Below are positions 7,020 to 9,998 of a stretch of 9,998 bases of DNA, piece after piece. The DNA comes from Alphaproteobacteria bacterium. GTDB lineage: Bacteria > Pseudomonadota > Alphaproteobacteria > Rhodobacterales > Rhodobacteraceae. The stretch's first letter is position 1. Every line of letters begins with the position of its first letter. The position numbers and the translations under genes were made by a program. The stretch covers positions 1-9,998 of the forward strand of contig JAJRUE010000100.1 of assembly GCA_024277955.1 (NCBI GenBank). Reading direction: 5' to 3'. The notes under the pieces are model-generated. The model worked only from the letters and a program-made list of their open reading frames with translations. It ran no database searches and was not told the origin of the DNA.

Positions 7020-9998
7020 GTTCCAAGCCTCCGCTTTGGCAGGCTGGTCGAGCCAGTCCACCTTGTTCATCTTGCGCACGATCACGAATTCGTCCCGGTT
7101 GGAGCCGACGGTTCCGTAGTAGTTGAAGCCGTAGCTCTGCTGGGCGTAGCCGCCGATCATGTGGGTGGGCTTGAGCGTGGCGCGGGTCACCGAATTGTGG
7201 ATGCCGCCGCGCTTGCCGGTCTTTTCGGACCCTGGCGTGTTCACGATCTTTTCCTGGGCGTGATACATGAACAGCGTGCCGTCCTTCATCCGCTGGCTGA
7301 CAACCGCGCGCGCCGTCAGTGCGCCGTTGGAGTTGAAGACCTCGACCCAGTCGTTATCGACGATGCCCGCGCGCGCGGCGTCGGTTTCGCTGATCCAGAC
7401 CACCGGCCCGCCGCGGTTGAGCGTGAGCATCAGCAGGTTGTCGGAATAGGTCGAATGGATGCCCCATTTCTGGTGCGGGGTGATGAAGTTCAGCACCACA
7501 TGCGGGCCGTCCTCCACCATCTTGCCGTCGATGGTCTTGAGGTCCACCGGCGGGCGGTAGGTGCAAAAACCTTCGCCGAAAGCACGCATCCACAGGTGGT
7601 CCTGATACAGCTGTTGTCGCCCGGTCAGCGTGCGCCACGGGATCAGTTCGTGCACGTTGGTGTAGCCTGCGTTGTAGCAGACATGTTCGCTTTCGATCCC
7701 CGACCATGTGGGCGACGAGATGATCTTGCGCGGCTGGGCTGCGATGTCGCGAAAGCGGATCTTTTCGTCTTCCTTGACCTTGGCCAGATGCGTGTGCTCG
7801 CGCCCGGTGGCCTTTTCCAGTTCAGCCCAGGCCTTGACGGCCACTTCGCCGTTGGTTTCGGGGGCCAGCATCAGGATCATTTCCGCAGCATCAATGGCGG
7901 TGTCGAGTTTCGGGCGCCCTTGCGACACGCCGTCTTCCAGAACGACGCCGTTCAGGTCCTTCAGGTGGTCGATCTCGACCTCGGTATTCCAGTTGATGCC
8001 CTTGCCGCCGTTGCCCAGCTTGTCGAGCAGCGGACCGACCGAGGTGAACTTCTTGTAGAGGTTCGGATAATCCCGCTCGACCGCGATATAGTTGGGCGCG
8101 GTCTTGCCCGGGATCAGATCGCATTCGCCCTTTTTCCAGTCCTTGACGGTATCCTGCGCCACCTCCATCGGCGTGTCGTGCAGCAGCGGCAGTTGAACGA
8201 TGTCGGTTTCCACGCCGAGGATTTCCGGGGCGACTTCGGAGAACTTTTTCGCGATCGCCTTGAAGATTTCCCAGTCCGACCTGCTTTCATAGGCCGGGTC
8301 CACCGCCGCCTGCAGCGGGTGGATGAACGGGTGCATGTCAGACGTGTTCAGGTCGTCCTTTTCATACCAGCTTGCCGTGGGCAGCACGATGTCGGAATAG
8401 ACCGCCGTGGTGGACATGCGGAAGTCGATGGTCACCAGAAGGTCAAGCTTGCCGCGCGGCGCTTCGTCGTGCCACTTGGCTTCCCTGGGCATCTGGCCGC
8501 CTTCTTCGCCCAGATCCTTGCCCATCACCCCGTGATCGGTGCCCAAGAGGTGCTTGAGGAAATATTCATGCCCCTTGCCGGAAGACCCCAGCAGGTTGGA
8601 GCGCCACACGAACAGGTTGCGCGGCCAGTTTTCCGGCGCGTCCGGGTCTTCGCAGGACATTTCCAGTTCGCCCGATTTCAACTGCTCGGCCACATAGGCC
8701 GGGATGTCCTTGCCGGCCTTTTTCGCGGCTTTTGCCACCTCCAGCGGGTTGGTTTTCAGTTGCGGCGCGCTGGGCAGCCAGCCCATGCGTTCGGCCCGGA
8801 TGTTGTAGTCGATCAGGTTGATGTCCCAGTCGCCCTCGGGGGCTGTGGGCGACAGGATTTCGCCCGCCGAAACCTGTTCGTAGCGCCACTGGTCGGTGTG
8901 GGCATACCAGGCGCTGGTGCTGTTCATGTGCCGCGGCGGACGCAGCCAGTCCAGCGCGAAGGCCAGCGGCTGCCAGCCGGTCTGCGGGCGCAGCTTTTCC
9001 TGGCCCACGTAATGCGACCAGCCGCCGCCGGATTTGCCGACGCAGCCGCACATCACCAGCATGTTGATGATGCCGCGATAGTTCATGTCCATGTGATACC
9101 AGTGGTTCAGGCCGGCCCCCAGGATCACCATCGACTTGCCTTCGGTCTTTTCCGCGTTCAGCGCGAATTCGCGCGCCACCGTGGCGATCTTTTCGGCCGA
9201 AACGCCGGTGATCTTCTCGGCCCAGGCAGGGGTGTAGGGGATGTCCTCGTCATAGGACGTGGCCACCCAGTCGCCGCCAAGGCCGCGATCAAGCCCGTAG
9301 TTGGCGCAGAACAGGTCAAAGACCGTGGCGACCAGCACTTCCTTGCGGCCGACCTTGATCTTTTTCACGGGGACGTTTTTCGTCAGCACTTCGGGGTGTT
9401 CGCAGTTGACGAAATTCTTTGTGGCCTGGCCGCCGAAATAGGGGAAGTCCACCCCCACCACGTCGTCGCGGTCCTCTTCGAGGATGAAGGACATCTTCAG
9501 TTCGGTGTCCTTGCCACGCGCGCGCTCTTCCAGGTTCCATTCGCCGTCCTCGCCCCAGCGGTAGCCGATGGAACCGTTGGGCGCGACCAGCGCGTTCGAC
9601 TTGCCGTCCCAGGCGACGGTTTTCCATTCGGGGTTGTTCTTTTCGCCCAGCTTGCCCGACAGGTCGTCGGCGCGCAGGAACCGACCGGGGATCAGCCGCC
9701 CGTCCTTTTCTTCCAGCTTCACCAGCATCGGGAAGTCGGAATACTTGCGGGTGTATTCCTCGAAATAGGGCACCTGGCGGTCCAGGTGGAATTCGCGCAG
9801 GATCACATGGCCCATGGCCATCGACAGTGCGCTGTCGGTGCCCTGTTTCGGGTTCAGCCAGATGTCGCCGAACTTGGCGGCCTCGGAATAGTCGGGGCTG
9901 ATCACCGCCGACTTGGTGCCGCGATAGCGCGCTTCGGTGTAGAAATGCGCATCCGGCGTGCGCGTCTGCGGCACGTTCGAGCCCCACAGCAGCAGGAA
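7020..9998 (-). CDS. narG: Respiratory nitrate reductase alpha subunit, 5' part beyond window, reading into narH
   Basis: NarG is the Mo-bisMGD subunit that reduces nitrate to nitrite in the cytoplasm. About 993 codons are present, from FLLLWGSNVPQTRTPDAHF, which corresponds to roughly residue 255 of the 1247-residue E. coli protein. The N-terminal part with the FS0 cluster and the Mo-ligand Asp is outside. Typical NarG blocks are intact: GAGLNHWYHMDMNYRG, GQEKLRPQTGWQPLAFALDW, LPTASWYEKDDLNTSDMHPF, QPRKIISSPTWSG and HQKWGIHSTYSDNLLMLTL. A C-terminal molybdopterin-dinucleotide-binding domain follows, with NDWVEVFNSNGALTARAVVS and NYYGTVGSNRDEF. I see no frameshift by comparison with E. coli NarG. 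The end is odd: after KVDWLDQPAKAEA, where NarG normally stops within about a dozen residues, the codons are TGG AAC and then the narH ATG in the same frame. The stop is therefore missing. Confidence 0.94.
7028..7032 (-). promoter_or_regulatory. Ribosome-binding site of narH inside the narG frame
   Basis: On the minus strand GGAGG (7032 to 7028) is 8 bases before the narH ATG at 7019. It lies within the last codons of narG (GCG GAG GCT). Its near-ideal sequence and spacing indicate that narH is, or recently was, initiated independently of narG. Confidence 0.8.

Overview
The window looks like chromosomal DNA of a high-G+C alphaproteobacterium, most likely Rhodobacterales (Paracoccus/Roseobacter-like). 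The basis is codon usage, protein similarity judged by eye and the gene set; no database search was run.

Layout: (1) Positions 1-560 hold no gene I can support. They contain several perfect inverted repeats and the upstream region of the first gene. (2) Positions 561-3149, plus strand, are a two-gene unit: a DUF1800 protein, then 12 bases on a Tat-signal DUF1501 protein. (3) Positions 3150-3271 are a convergent intergenic region with two hairpins, one of them apparently a bidirectional terminator. (4) Positions 3272-9998, minus strand, carry a respiratory nitrate reductase operon read right to left: narG (5' end beyond the window), narH, narJ, narI and a parvulin-type peptidyl-prolyl isomerase. 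Gaps are tiny: narH/narJ overlap by 1 base, narJ-narI is 11 bases and narI-ppiC is 6 bases.

How the nar genes work together: NarG (Mo-bisMGD catalytic subunit) and NarH (four Fe-S clusters) form the cytoplasmic catalytic dimer. NarI is the membrane cytochrome b that takes electrons from quinol. NarJ is the dedicated chaperone for cofactor insertion and membrane attachment. The isomerase, with no export signal, probably helps fold the cytoplasmic complex.

The most unusual feature is at the narG/narH junction. No stop codon separates the two genes: the narG frame runs through a TGG codon where a stop would be expected, then through an AAC codon, straight into the narH ATG in the same frame. 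This gives one open frame of about 1500 codons within the window. A good ribosome-binding site for narH is still present inside the fused frame. This is either a real NarG-NarH fusion (possibly made alongside free NarH), a recent stop-loss mutation, or a sequence error.
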